From contig JAIBJM010000003.1 of assembly GCA_020029535.1 (NCBI GenBank), positions 1 to 64,000 of the forward strand: a stretch of DNA of 64,000 bases. The letters run 5' to 3'. The stretch is from Gammaproteobacteria bacterium. Lineage in GTDB: Bacteria; Pseudomonadota; Gammaproteobacteria; Steroidobacterales; Steroidobacteraceae. Below, in pieces: positions 28,192 through 38,418 of the stretch. Numbering within the stretch: the first letter of the stretch is position 1; the number at the start of each line of letters is the position of its first letter. The notes under the pieces were generated by a model. The model had not been told where the DNA came from. It was given only the letters and a program-made list of their open reading frames with translations, and did no database searches. The translations under genes were made by a program, and so were the position numbers.

Positions 28192-29340
28192 TTATTTTGC
28201 GTTTGCCCAGCGCATGACCCTCCCCGCCGCCTCCCGCAACGTCTCATCCCGCTTGGCAAAGCAGAATCTCAGCAACCGCATCGAGGGCGGCTCGCGATAG
28301 AACGGCGACAGTGGAATGCCCGCCACGCCCGCCTCGTTCAGCAAACGCTCTGCAAACGCCACATCCGCCTCATCGCTGAAGGATGAATAGTCGGCCAGCA
28401 GGAAGTACGAACCCGCCGCCGGCAGCACCCTGAACCCCACTTCGCCCAGCAACGAGCCCAATAGATCGCGCTTGCGCTGGAAGAAGGCAGCCAGATCAGC
28501 GCCGCAATCCGGCCTCTCCGCCAGATAGCCGGCGATGGCATGCTGGAACGGCGTGGCGATGGTGAAGGTGTTGAACTGATGCACCTTGCGCAGCTCGGTG
28601 GTCAGAGCCGGCGGCGCCACCGCATAACCCACGCGCAGGCCGGTGGCATGCAGCGTCTTGCCGAACGAAAACACCGCCACCGAGCGCGCGCGCAGTTCGG
28701 CGTGGGCCAGCGCGCTGGCATGCGCACGGCCATACACCATGTGCTCATACACCTCATCCGACAGCACACGGCAATCTCGATCGCGCAGCAATCCCGCCAA
28801 AGCATCGAGATCACCCGTCGACAGGCAGCTGCAGGCCGGATTCTGCGGCGAGTTGATGATGACCAGCCGCGTGGCCGGCGTCAGCGCGGCGCGCACGCGA
28901 TCCCAGTCAGGCAGGAAGGTCGGCGGTTGCAACGGAATGCGGATGCAGCGAGCGCCGGCCAACCGCACCGCCGGTTCATAGCTGTCGTAGGCCGGGTCGA
29001 AGATGATGACCTCATCACCCGCACCCACCAGCGCCTGCACCGCAGAGAAGATGGCCTCAGTGGCACCCAGCGTCACCGTGATCTCGGACTCCACATCCAC
29101 CGCGATGCCGTAACTGCGCGCCAATTTGGCGGCGATACGCTCACGCAGCGCCGGCAGACCCGGCATCGGTGCGTACTGGTTGTGTCCGGCCAGCATGGCC
29201 TCGTGCACCAGCGCCGCAAGACGCGGATCGATGTCGTAGTCAGGGAAACCCTGGCCGAGATTGACCGCGCCCAGCTCTGCCGCACGCCGCGAAATCACCG
29301 TGAAAATCGTCGTACCGACGTCAGGTAACTTGCTGCGCAT
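28192..29340 (-). CDS. methionine aminotransferase-like PLP aminotransferase
   Basis: AVNLGQGFPDYDIDPRLAALVHEAML...NQYAPMPGLPALRERIA...VFSFGKTLHATGLRVGY. Confidence 0.9.
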   Translation of the reverse strand: MRSKLPDVGTTIFTVISRRAAELGAVNLGQGFPDYDIDPRLAALVHEAMLAGHNQYAPMPGLPALRERIAAKLARSYGIAVDVESEITVTLGATEAIFSAVQALVGAGDEVIIFDPAYDSYEPAVRLAGARCIRIPLQPPTFLPDWDRVRAALTPATRLVIINSPQNPACSCLSTGDLDALAGLLRDRDCRVLSDEVYEHMVYGRAHASALAHAELRARSVAVFSFGKTLHATGLRVGYAVAPPALTTELRKVHQFNTFTIATPFQHAIAGYLAERPDCGADLAAFFQRKRDLLGSLLGEVGFRVLPAAGSYFLLADYSSFSDEADVAFAERLLNEAGVAGIPLSPFYREPPSMRLLRFCFAKRDETLREAAGRVMRWANAK

Positions 29341-30151
29341 CGCGCTGCCTCGCCTTCTCCTGTCGCGACATCATCACGCCGGCGGCAATCACGAAGACGG
29401 TTACCGCCAGCACCATCAGCGTGGCCAGCGCATTGATCTCGGGCGTCACGCCCAACCGCACCTTGGAGAAAATCATCATCGGCAGCGTGTTGGTGGACGG
29501 GCCGGCGGTGAAGCTGGCGATGACCAGATCATCCAGCGACAGCGTGAAGGCCAGCAGCCAGCCCGAAGCCAGCGCCGGTGCGATGATGGGCAGCGTGATG
29601 ACGAAAAACACCTTGGCCGGGCGCGCGCCCAGATCCATGGCCGCCTCTTCCAGCGACTCATCCATCGTTGACAGCCGCGACTGCACCACCACCGCCACGT
29701 AGGAAAGCGTCAGCGTGATGTGCGCAATGACAATGGTGCTGAAGCCGCGCTGATCCGGCACGAAGGGCAATGGCGCGAAGGCCACGAACAGCAGCAGCAA
29801 CGACAGCCCGGTGATGACTTCAGGCATCACCAGCGGCGCGGTGACCATGCCCGACAGCAGCGTGCGGCCGCGGAAGCGGCCGAAGCGCGCCAGCGCCAGG
29901 CCGGCCAGCGTGCCCACCACCACGGCGCCGCAGGCGGTGACGAAGGCAATGCGCAGGCTCAGCCACAGACCCGACAGCAATTGCCGGTCATTGAACAACA
30001 CGCCATACCACTTCATCGAAAAACCACCCCACACCGTCACCAACCGCGACTCGTTGAACGAGAACAGCACCATCGACAGGATGGGGATGTAGAGGAAGGC
30101 AAAGCCCAGCACCAGCGCCGTCAGCAGGAAAAAGGAGCGGTTCTGCTTCAT
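29321..30151 (-). CDS. potI: putrescine/spermidine ABC transporter permease
   Basis: PotI/PotC-type permease, ...LEEAAMDLGARPAKVFFVITLPIIAPALASGWLLAFTLSLDDLVIASF. Confidence 0.9.
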   Translation of the reverse strand: MKQNRSFFLLTALVLGFAFLYIPILSMVLFSFNESRLVTVWGGFSMKWYGVLFNDRQLLSGLWLSLRIAFVTACGAVVVGTLAGLALARFGRFRGRTLLSGMVTAPLVMPEVITGLSLLLLFVAFAPLPFVPDQRGFSTIVIAHITLTLSYVAVVVQSRLSTMDESLEEAAMDLGARPAKVFFVITLPIIAPALASGWLLAFTLSLDDLVIASFTAGPSTNTLPMMIFSKVRLGVTPEINALATLMVLAVTVFVIAAGVMMSRQEKARQRDAQQVT

Positions 30152-31089
30152 CGCCGCTCTCCGCCCGACATTTCCTGCACCTGGTAGCGCTGGAACACGA
30201 TGATGGGAATCACCAGCAGCAACAGCAGCGCGACGGCCACGGCGCTGGCCACCGGCCAGTCGCGGTTGCTGAAGAACTCATCCCACAGCACGCGGCCAAT
30301 CATCAGCGAATTGCTGCCGCCCAGCAGCCGCGGAATCACGAACTCGCCGATGGCCGGAATGAACACCAGCATGGAGCCGGCAATGACGCCGGGCTTCGAC
30401 AAGGGCAGTGTGATCTGCAGAAAGGCCTTGAACGGCCTGCTGCCCAGATCGGCCGCGGCCTCCAGCAGCGTGTGATCGTGCTTCTCGAGATTGGAATACA
30501 GCGGCAGGATCATGAACGGCAGATAGGAATAGACGATGCCCACGTACATGGCGAAATCGGTCTGCAGCATGACGATGGGCTCATCGATGATGCCAAGGGC
30601 CATCAGCGCATTGTTGATGACGCCGTTGTTGCGCAGCAGGCCGATCCAGGCATAGACGCGCAGCAGGAACGAGGTCCAGAACGGCAGGATCACCAGCAGC
30701 AGCAGGATGTTGCGCCAGTTCGGCGCTGCGCGCGCAATGCCGTAGGCCATCGGATAGCCGATCAACAGGCACAACACGGTGGACACCGCCGCCACCTTCA
30801 ACGAACTGAGGAAGGCCTGCAGATACAACGAGTCCTGGAAAAGGTAGGCGTAGTTGCTGGCGTGGAGCCGCAGCTGCAGGTACTGCCCTTCCACCCACTC
30901 GAACATCGGCGTATACGGCGGCACCGCCAGCTGCGTGTCGGCAAAGCTGATCTTCAGCACGATCAGGAAGGGCACCAGGAAGAACAGCAGCAGCCACAGC
31001 CCGGGCACCGCCACCACCACGCTGCGGCCGCTGAAGCCGGCGCGCCGCAGCAGGCCGCTGGACCAGCGATACGGCGACAGCTGCGTCAT
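30148..31089 (-). CDS. potH: putrescine/spermidine ABC transporter permease
   Basis: PotH/PotB-type permease, LLEAAADLGSRPFKAFLQITLPLSKPGVIAGSMLVFIPAIGEFVIPRLLGG. Confidence 0.9.
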   Translation of the reverse strand: MTQLSPYRWSSGLLRRAGFSGRSVVVAVPGLWLLLFFLVPFLIVLKISFADTQLAVPPYTPMFEWVEGQYLQLRLHASNYAYLFQDSLYLQAFLSSLKVAAVSTVLCLLIGYPMAYGIARAAPNWRNILLLLVILPFWTSFLLRVYAWIGLLRNNGVINNALMALGIIDEPIVMLQTDFAMYVGIVYSYLPFMILPLYSNLEKHDHTLLEAAADLGSRPFKAFLQITLPLSKPGVIAGSMLVFIPAIGEFVIPRLLGGSNSLMIGRVLWDEFFSNRDWPVASAVAVALLLLLVIPIIVFQRYQVQEMSGGERR

Positions 31090-32180
31090 TGCGTGACCAC
31101 CACGCAGCTGGACTCATGCCAGCTGACGAACACGCGCTCCTCCCAGGTAAGCCGGTCATCGGCATGGCGATAGGTGTTGGGCTGCGTGATGCGCACGGTC
31201 TTGCCCGAATCGAGCTTGACCAGGAACACCGACATGTCGCCCATGTAGGCAATTTCCTTGATGGCGCCCGGCGCCAGATTGTGCCGGGAAGCGGGCTTCT
31301 CGCGCGTGATCTGCAGCTTCTCGGGCCGCACCGCGGCCCACACCTGCGCACCGGGTGCGGCGCTGATGCCATGGCCCACGTAGATGGTGCCGCCCAGCTC
31401 CGGCGATTCGATCAGCACATGATCGGGCTCGTCCTCGAGCAACCGCCCCTCGAACAGATTGACGTTGCCGATGAAATCGGCGACGAAGCGCGTACCCGGA
31501 AATTCGTAGATCTCGTGCGGCGTGCCCACCTGCGCAATGCGGCCGTGATTCATCACACCGATGCGCGTGGCCAGCGTCATGGCCTCTTCCTGGTCGTGCG
31601 TGACGATCACGAAGGTGACACCCAGCTGCTCCTGAATGCTGACCAGCTCGAACTGCGTCTGCTCGCGCAGCTTCTTGTCCAGCGCGCCCAGCGGCTCGTC
31701 CAGCAGCAGGAGCTTCGGCTTCTTGATCAGCGCGCGCGCCAGCGCCACGCGCTGCCGCTGGCCGCCGGACAGCTGGTGCGGTTTGCGGTGCGCGAAGTCC
31801 GCAAGCTTGACGATGCCCAGCATCTCGGCCACGCGCGTGGTGATCTCGGGCCTGGCCACGCCCTCCTGCTTCAAACCGAAAGCCACGTTCTGCTCCACCG
31901 TCATGTGCGGGAACAGCGCGTAGGACTGGAACATCATGTTCACCGGCCGCTCGTAGGGCGGCACGCCGGCCATGTCCGCGCCGTCGATGAAGATGCGGCC
32001 GGAGGTGGGCGGCTCGAAGCCGGCCAGCATGCGCAGCAACGTGGTCTTGCCGCAGCCGGAACCGCCCAGCAGACAGAAGATCTCGCCGCGGAAAATATCC
32101 AGCGAGACATTATCGACGGCTACGAAGTCACCGAATTTCCTGGTGACCTGCTCGATGCGTACGTAGGGCGGGCCCGCCAC
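31086..32180 (-). CDS. potG: putrescine/spermidine ABC transporter ATP-binding protein
   Basis: LLGGSGCGKTTLLRMLAGFE; LSGGQRQRVALARALIKKPKLLLLDEPLGALDKKLR. Confidence 0.93.
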   Translation of the reverse strand: MAGPPYVRIEQVTRKFGDFVAVDNVSLDIFRGEIFCLLGGSGCGKTTLLRMLAGFEPPTSGRIFIDGADMAGVPPYERPVNMMFQSYALFPHMTVEQNVAFGLKQEGVARPEITTRVAEMLGIVKLADFAHRKPHQLSGGQRQRVALARALIKKPKLLLLDEPLGALDKKLREQTQFELVSIQEQLGVTFVIVTHDQEEAMTLATRIGVMNHGRIAQVGTPHEIYEFPGTRFVADFIGNVNLFEGRLLEDEPDHVLIESPELGGTIYVGHGISAAPGAQVWAAVRPEKLQITREKPASRHNLAPGAIKEIAYMGDMSVFLVKLDSGKTVRITQPNTYRHADDRLTWEERVFVSWHESSCVVVTQ

Positions 32181-32190
32181 GGCCAGCCGC

Positions 32191-33318
32191 TCAGCGGCCG
32201 GTGGTGAAGCGGGTCCAGAGCCGCGTCATCGTGCGTGTGGTTTCCTCGGTGTCGGCCAGATCCGGCGTCAGCTTGGCCTTCACTTCGGCCGGTGGGTACA
32301 CACCCGGATCTTCCAGCACATCCTTGTTGACCAGCTGGGAGGCCGCGGCATTGCCGTTGGCATAGTTGACGGTGTTGGTCACCGCGGCAATCACCTCGGG
32401 CTTGAGCATGTAGTTGATGAAGGCATGCGCATTCTTCGGATGCGGCGCGTCCTTCGGAATCAGATAGCTGTCGAACCAGATGATGCTGCCTTCCTTCGGA
32501 ATGGCGTAGACGATCTCCTGGCCGGTCTTGTTCTCGTCCGCGCGGTCGCGGGCCTGCAGCATGTCGCCGCTGTAACCCACCGCCAGGCAGATCTCGCCAT
32601 TGGCCAGGTCGCCGATCATGCGCTGCGTGTCGATATAGCGGAGGTAGGGCCGGAACTTCTGCATGGCCTCGCCGGCGGCGGCCAGATCGGCCGGATCCTG
32701 GCTGTTCGGATTCTTGCCGAGGTAGGCCAGCACCATCGAGAACATCTCGGTGGCCGAGTCCAGCACGGCGATGCCGCACTTCTGGAAGCGGCGCGCCACG
32801 GCCGGATCGAACACCAGCTTCCAGCTGTCCAGCGGCGCATTGGCCATGGCCGCCTTGATCTTCTTCGCGTTGTAGCCAATACCGGTGGTGCCCCACATGT
32901 GCAGCACGGCGTAGTCGTTGCCCGGATCGTGCTGGGCCAGCCGCGACTGGATGTCGGGATCCGCATTCGACAGGTTGGGCAGCAGCGCCTTGTCCAGCTT
33001 CTGGTAGTAGCCTGACTTGATCTGCCGCTCATAGGACGAGGCCGACGGCACCACGATGTCGTAACCCGAGTTGCCCGGTGCCAGCTTGCCGTCCAGCTCT
33101 TCGTTGCTGCCGTAGTTGCTGACCGTCACCTTGATGCCGGTTTCCTGCTCGAAATTGGCAATGGTGTCTTCGGCGAGGTAGTCGTTCCAGATGTAAAGGT
33201 TCAGCGCCTTCTCTTCGGCCGGCGGAGCGGCCGCAGTCTGCGGCTGACCACCGCCACAGGCGGCGAGCGCGGCCAGAGTCAGCAAGGCAAGCGGAGCGAT
33301 GCGGGCGGCGGATTTCAT
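32191..33318 (-). CDS. potF: polyamine ABC transporter substrate-binding lipoprotein
   Basis: Lipobox LAACGGG; LNLYIWNDYLAEDTIANFEQETGIKVTVSNYGSNEELDGKL. Confidence 0.92.
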   Translation of the reverse strand: MKSAARIAPLALLTLAALAACGGGQPQTAAAPPAEEKALNLYIWNDYLAEDTIANFEQETGIKVTVSNYGSNEELDGKLAPGNSGYDIVVPSASSYERQIKSGYYQKLDKALLPNLSNADPDIQSRLAQHDPGNDYAVLHMWGTTGIGYNAKKIKAAMANAPLDSWKLVFDPAVARRFQKCGIAVLDSATEMFSMVLAYLGKNPNSQDPADLAAAGEAMQKFRPYLRYIDTQRMIGDLANGEICLAVGYSGDMLQARDRADENKTGQEIVYAIPKEGSIIWFDSYLIPKDAPHPKNAHAFINYMLKPEVIAAVTNTVNYANGNAAASQLVNKDVLEDPGVYPPAEVKAKLTPDLADTEETTRTMTRLWTRFTTGR

Positions 33319-33374
33319 GGCAGACCTCGGCTGGTAACCGCTGATGCGGCAGCGCCGTTATATACCGCCGGCTT

Positions 33375-34715
33375 CTAAACGTTCAACAGCAGATGCTCGC
33401 GCTCCCAGGAGGAAATCACCTGCAGGAATACTTCGTACTCGGCCTGCTTGACGATGGTGTATGCATGGACGAAAGGTTCGCCCAGCAATTGCACCAGCGG
33501 CTGGCAGTCGCGCAGCCGGGCCAGCGCCTCGTCCAGCGAACGCGGCAGTCCGAACGGCATGTCGTGGGCGCTGCCGGTGACCGGGTCGGTGGGCTTCAGT
33601 CCTTCCACCATGCCCAGATAGCCGCAGGCCAGCGACACGGCGATGGCAATGTAGGGGTTGGCATCGGCTCCGCTGAGCCGGTTCTCGACGCGGCGCGCTT
33701 CGGGACTGGACATGGGCACGCGCAGGCCCGCGGTGCGGTTGTCGTAACCCCATTGCACATTGATCGGTGCCAGCTGATAGCGCGTGATGCGCCGATACGA
33801 GTTCACATTCGGTGCAAACAGGCTCATGGCGTCGGGCAGATAACGCTGCAGGCCGGCGATGTGCGAATAGAACAGCGTCGACGGCGAACCGTCGGCATTG
33901 CTGAAAATGTTGGCGCGGGTGGCGCGATCCACCACGCTCTGGTGGATGTGCATGGCGCTGCCGGGCTCCTTGGCGTGGGGCTTGGCCATGAAGGTGGCGT
34001 ACATCTTGTGGCGCAGCGCAGCCTCGCGCGCCGTGCGCTTGAACAGGAAGGCCTGGTCGGCCAGGTCCAGCGCATTGCCGTGGATCAGGTTGATCTCCAT
34101 CTGCGCCGGCCCGTCTTCGTGGATCAGCGTGTCGATCTCGATGTCCTGCGCTTCGCAGAAGGCATACACATCGTCGAACAGCGGATCGAACTCGTTGACA
34201 GCAGCAATGCTGTATGACTGCCGGCCCGGCTCGGCGCGGCCCGAGCGTCCTATCGGGGGTTTGAGCTGGTAGTCGGCATCGATGTTGGGTTCGACCAGGT
34301 AGAACTCCAGCTCGGGCGCGATCACCGGATCCCAGCCGCGCTGCGCATACAGCTCCAGCACATGCTGCAGCAGCTGGCGCGGCGCCATCGAAACGCGGCG
34401 GCCATCGGAGTAATAGCAGTCATGGATCACCTGCGCGGTGGGCTCGGCGGCCCATGGCACCACGCGCACGGTCTTGGGATCGGCCTTCAGCACGATGTCA
34501 ATCTCGGCCGGGCTCATCGCCGTGCCGGTATCCGGCGGGTAATCGCCGGTCACCGTCTGCAGGAAGATGCTCTCGGGCAGCCGCATGCCCTCATCCTCGG
34601 CGAACTTCTCGGCCGGCATCACCTTGCCGCGCGCAATGCCCGCCATGTCCGGAATGATGGCCTCGACCTCGGAGATGCCGTGATCGCGGAAGAACTGCTG
34701 GATTTCACTGGCCAT
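33375..34715 (-). CDS. puuA: glutamine synthetase family protein (gamma-glutamylputrescine synthetase-like)
   Basis: GS catalytic region AKPHAKEPGSAMHIHQS; polyamine gene context. Confidence 0.85.
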   Translation of the reverse strand: MASEIQQFFRDHGISEVEAIIPDMAGIARGKVMPAEKFAEDEGMRLPESIFLQTVTGDYPPDTGTAMSPAEIDIVLKADPKTVRVVPWAAEPTAQVIHDCYYSDGRRVSMAPRQLLQHVLELYAQRGWDPVIAPELEFYLVEPNIDADYQLKPPIGRSGRAEPGRQSYSIAAVNEFDPLFDDVYAFCEAQDIEIDTLIHEDGPAQMEINLIHGNALDLADQAFLFKRTAREAALRHKMYATFMAKPHAKEPGSAMHIHQSVVDRATRANIFSNADGSPSTLFYSHIAGLQRYLPDAMSLFAPNVNSYRRITRYQLAPINVQWGYDNRTAGLRVPMSSPEARRVENRLSGADANPYIAIAVSLACGYLGMVEGLKPTDPVTGSAHDMPFGLPRSLDEALARLRDCQPLVQLLGEPFVHAYTIVKQAEYEVFLQVISSWEREHLLLNV

Positions 34716-34718
34716 AAA

Positions 34719-35480
34719 TCACCTTGAATGCTTGCGCCGCTGGCGACAGGCGGCGCCGAACTCGGCGAACAGCGCGCGCGAAAAATCGTTGTCCATGACC
34801 TTCCATTCCGGATGCCATTGCACGGCCACCGCAAAGCTCTGCGCGTCGGCCACGCGGAAGGCCTCCACCACGCCATCGTCGGCGCGCGCCTCGACCACCA
34901 GGCCCGGGCCCAGCTCGCGCACGCCCTGTCCGTGCAGGGAATTGACGCGCAGGCGCTGCGCGCCGCCGGCCAGCTTCTGCAACAGCCCGCCATCGGTGAG
35001 CGTCACTTCATGCGCCAGGTCGTACTGCTGCTCCAGCGGCTGATCCAGATTTTCGCGATGGTCCATGTGACCCGGCACTTCCCACAGCCGCTGCCACAGC
35101 GTGCCGCCGAAGGCCACGTTCATTTCCTGGAAGCCGCGGCACACACCCAGCACCGGCACACCAGCTGCCACCGCCTTGGGAATCAGCGGCAGCGTGGTCT
35201 CGTCGCGATGCGGATCGTGCAGCGTGCCCGCAGGGCTCGGCTCGCCCCGATAACGATGCGGCTCCACATTGGAGGGACTGCCCATGAACAGCAGCCCGTC
35301 CAGCGAATCCAGCAGCTCATCCAGCGCCAGCTCGCGGCCGATGGCCGGCACGATCACCGGTATGCCGCCGGCGGCATCCAGCACTGCGGTCAGGTACTTC
35401 TCGCCGGCCAGATGGTAATGCTGGGGACCCAGCAGACGACGGTCTGCCGGGATGCCGATTAATGGACGTTGCGCGGACAT
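34719..35480 (-). CDS. puuD: gamma-glutamyl-gamma-aminobutyrate hydrolase family protein
   Basis: VPVLGVCRGFQEMNVAFGGTLWQ (class I GATase Cys); AVQWHPEW. Confidence 0.9.
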   Translation of the reverse strand: MSAQRPLIGIPADRRLLGPQHYHLAGEKYLTAVLDAAGGIPVIVPAIGRELALDELLDSLDGLLFMGSPSNVEPHRYRGEPSPAGTLHDPHRDETTLPLIPKAVAAGVPVLGVCRGFQEMNVAFGGTLWQRLWEVPGHMDHRENLDQPLEQQYDLAHEVTLTDGGLLQKLAGGAQRLRVNSLHGQGVRELGPGLVVEARADDGVVEAFRVADAQSFAVAVQWHPEWKVMDNDFSRALFAEFGAACRQRRKHSR

Positions 35481-35647
35481 TGGGGGCACTGAACAGGCGG
35501 TCTGGTGGCAGCCATTAGACCACGGGCCCCGGGGCCCGGTCGCCGGCCAATTTGGCATTTCGGCCCGGCCGGCCGCCACACACCGCTCGCAAGCATTTGT
35601 TTTTTAAGGCTGTTTATCGGCCGATCGGCCGGGTATGCTGCCAGGGC

Positions 35648-36931
35648 ATGCCCGCCACACCCCCTTCGCTGTTGACATATTACGAGGCTTCGGCGCAGTA
35701 CCCGCCGGAACAGCCGGCCCTGCATGGCCAGGTCCGCGCCGACGTCTGCGTGATCGGCGCCGGTCTGGCCGGCCTGTCTGCGGCACTGCAGCTGGCCGAG
35801 CGCGGCTACCGCGTGGCGGTGCTGGAAGGCGGCCGCATTGCCTCAGGCGCCTCGGGCCGCAATGGCGGACAAGCCCTGCCCGGCGTTGCCGCCTCACAGC
35901 ACAAGCTCGCGCAACTGGTGGGGGCCGCTAATGCCCGCGCCATCTGGGACATCTCGGTGGCGGGACTGGATCTGATGCGCAGGCGCGTCGCCAAGCATCA
36001 GATCGACTGTCACTGGGTCAGCGGTCACCTGCTGGCGGCGACCCGGCCGCGGCATCTGTCCGAACTCGACCAGCTGCAGGATGAATTGCAGGGCTATGGC
36101 TACCGGCAGCTGCAGCGGCTGGACCGCGCCGGCATCTCGCAGCTGGTGGCTTCACGCCGTTACCTGGGCGCGCTGTACGACGGACAGGCCTTCCATCTGC
36201 ATCCGCTGCGCTATGCGCTGGGACTGGCGCGCGCCTGCCTGCAGGCCGGCGTGGTGATATACGAGGGCACGCGTGCGCTGGACTGGCACAACACTAACGA
36301 CGGACCATTGGTGCGCACCCGCGAGGGCAAGCTGCAATGCCGGCAGCTGCTGCTGGCCGGCAATGCGCTGCTGGGCCACACCGCGCCGCCGCTGGCACGC
36401 AAGCTGATGTCTGTCGGTACTTACATGATTGCCACCGAGCCGCTGGGCGAGGCCCGCGCGCGCGCACTGATCACCAACAACGCCGCGGTGGCCGACCAGA
36501 ACTGGATCATCGATTACTTCCGCCGCTCGGCCGACCACCGGCTGCTGTTCGGCGGTCGCGTCAGCTACGGCGGTCTCGACCCGCAGGCCGGCAGCACCGC
36601 CACGCGCCGGCGCATGCTGCGCGTATTTCCGCAGCTCGCCGAGGTGCGCATCGACTACAGCTGGGGCGGTTACCTGGACATCACGCGGAACCGCGCCCCG
36701 CACTTCGGCCGGCTGGCACCCGATGTGTGGTTCCTGCAGGGTTTCTCCGGTCATGGCCTAGCGCTGACCGGCATCGCCGGACAGATCGTGGCCGAAGCCA
36801 TCGCCGGCAGTACCGAGCGTTTCGATGTGTTCGCGCGCATCCCGCATCGTGATTTCCCGGGCGGTCGCCTGCTGCGGCGGCCGGCGCTGATGCTCGCCAT
36901 GCTGTGGTACCGGCTGCGCGATCTGCTATAG
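35648..36931 (+). CDS. puuB: gamma-glutamylputrescine oxidoreductase-like FAD protein
   Basis: [46 protein letters not shown]...[11 protein letters not shown]; polyamine context. Confidence 0.87.
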   Translation: MPATPPSLLTYYEASAQYPPEQPALHGQVRADVCVIGAGLAGLSAALQLAERGYRVAVLEGGRIASGASGRNGGQALPGVAASQHKLAQLVGAANARAIWDISVAGLDLMRRRVAKHQIDCHWVSGHLLAATRPRHLSELDQLQDELQGYGYRQLQRLDRAGISQLVASRRYLGALYDGQAFHLHPLRYALGLARACLQAGVVIYEGTRALDWHNTNDGPLVRTREGKLQCRQLLLAGNALLGHTAPPLARKLMSVGTYMIATEPLGEARARALITNNAAVADQNWIIDYFRRSADHRLLFGGRVSYGGLDPQAGSTATRRRMLRVFPQLAEVRIDYSWGGYLDITRNRAPHFGRLAPDVWFLQGFSGHGLALTGIAGQIVAEAIAGSTERFDVFARIPHRDFPGGRLLRRPALMLAMLWYRLRDLL

Positions 36932-36938
36932 ATACGGC

Positions 36939-38210
36939 ATGCACAAGAACCTGTACGCACAGGTCCTGATCGGGATACTGCTGGGCATACTGATCGGCGC
37001 GCTGTGGCCTGAGACCGGCGCGGCGATGAAGCCGCTGGCCGATGGCTTCATCAAGCTGGTGAAGATGATCATCGCACCGGTGATCTTCCTGAGCATCGTC
37101 ACCGGCATCAGCCATCTGCAGGCGCTGGGTCCGCTGGGGCGGCTGGCCTGGAAGTCGCTGGCCTACTTCATCGCCGTGTCGACGCTGGCGCTGGTCATCG
37201 GCCTCATCGTCGCCAATGTGGTAAAGCCCGGCGCGGGCATGAACATCGACCCGGCCACGCTGAACGCCGGCCTGATCAGCGGCTACGTCAACCAGGCGCA
37301 TGAGCAGAGCATCACCGGCTTCCTGCTCAACATCATCCCGGGCAGTTTCCTCGGCGGCCTGGTCAACGGCGAAATACTGCAGGTGCTGCTGGTGGCGGTG
37401 CTCACTGCGGTGGCCATGGTGCTGGTGGGAGAACCTGCCGCGCCGCTGCTGAAATTCTTCAATGCGGCGCTGGCGGTGGTGTTCAAGGTGGTGGGGCTGC
37501 TGATGCGGCTGGCGCCGCTCGGCGCCTTCGGCGGCATGGCCTTTGCCATCGGTCGCTATGGCGTGGCTTCGCTGATGCAGCTGGGAGTGCTGATCGCCAC
37601 CTTCTACCTGACTTCGCTGCTGTTCATTGTCGTGGTGCTGGGTGTTATCGCGCGGCTGAACGGCTTCTCGGTGCTGCGGCTGCTGGGCTACCTGAAGAGC
37701 GAACTGCTGCTGATATTGGGCACCTCATCGTCCGAGCCCGCCCTGCCCGGTCTGCTGGAAAAGCTGGAACGCGCCGGCTGCCAGCGTGCCGTGGTCGGCG
37801 TGGTGGTACCCACCGGCTATTCATTCAACCCGGACGGCACCAACATCTACATGACGCTGGCGGCGCTGTTCATCGCGCAAGCCACCAACACGCCGGTATC
37901 GCTGGGCGATCAGCTGACGCTGCTGCTGGTGGCCATGCTGTCTTCGAAGGGCGCAGCCGGCGTCACCGGCGCGGGCTTCATCTCGTTGGCGGCCACGCTG
38001 TCGATACTGCCCACGGTGCCGGTGGCCGGCATGACGCTGCTGCTGGGGGTGGACCGCTTCATGAGCGAGTGCCGCGCACTGACCAATTTCTGCGGCAACG
38101 CCGTCGCCGCCGTGGTGATCTCGGGCTGGGAAGGCGCGCTGGATCGGCGGCAGTTGCAACGCACGCTTCATCCAGGCGCTGAATCCACCCTCGAAAAGGA
38201 GTTGCGATGA
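36939..38210 (+). CDS. dicarboxylate/amino acid:cation symporter
   Basis: [73 protein letters not shown]. Confidence 0.92.
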   Translation: MHKNLYAQVLIGILLGILIGALWPETGAAMKPLADGFIKLVKMIIAPVIFLSIVTGISHLQALGPLGRLAWKSLAYFIAVSTLALVIGLIVANVVKPGAGMNIDPATLNAGLISGYVNQAHEQSITGFLLNIIPGSFLGGLVNGEILQVLLVAVLTAVAMVLVGEPAAPLLKFFNAALAVVFKVVGLLMRLAPLGAFGGMAFAIGRYGVASLMQLGVLIATFYLTSLLFIVVVLGVIARLNGFSVLRLLGYLKSELLLILGTSSSEPALPGLLEKLERAGCQRAVVGVVVPTGYSFNPDGTNIYMTLAALFIAQATNTPVSLGDQLTLLLVAMLSSKGAAGVTGAGFISLAATLSILPTVPVAGMTLLLGVDRFMSECRALTNFCGNAVAAVVISGWEGALDRRQLQRTLHPGAESTLEKELR

Positions 38211-38416
38211 AAACGACGTTATTGATCGTGACCGCATTGCTGCTGAGTTCATGCGGACTGGTGGAAACCAGCGCCACCGGTGCTGCCGCAGGCGCGGCCT
38301 CCGCGGAGGCCGCTCGCGAAGCGCAGCAGACCACTGAACGCGTGCAGCAACAGCTCGATGCCGCGCAGCAGGCCGCGGCCGAGCAGCGCGCTGCCGCCGA
38401 GGCCGCCAGTCAGTAA
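38207..38416 (+). CDS. small Ala/Gln-rich lipoprotein
   Basis: [29 protein letters not shown]..., lipobox LSSC; overlaps the upstream symporter stop by 4 nt. Confidence 0.7.
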   Translation: MKTTLLIVTALLLSSCGLVETSATGAAAGAASAEAAREAQQTTERVQQQLDAAQQAAAEQRAAAEAASQ

Positions 38417-38418
38417 GC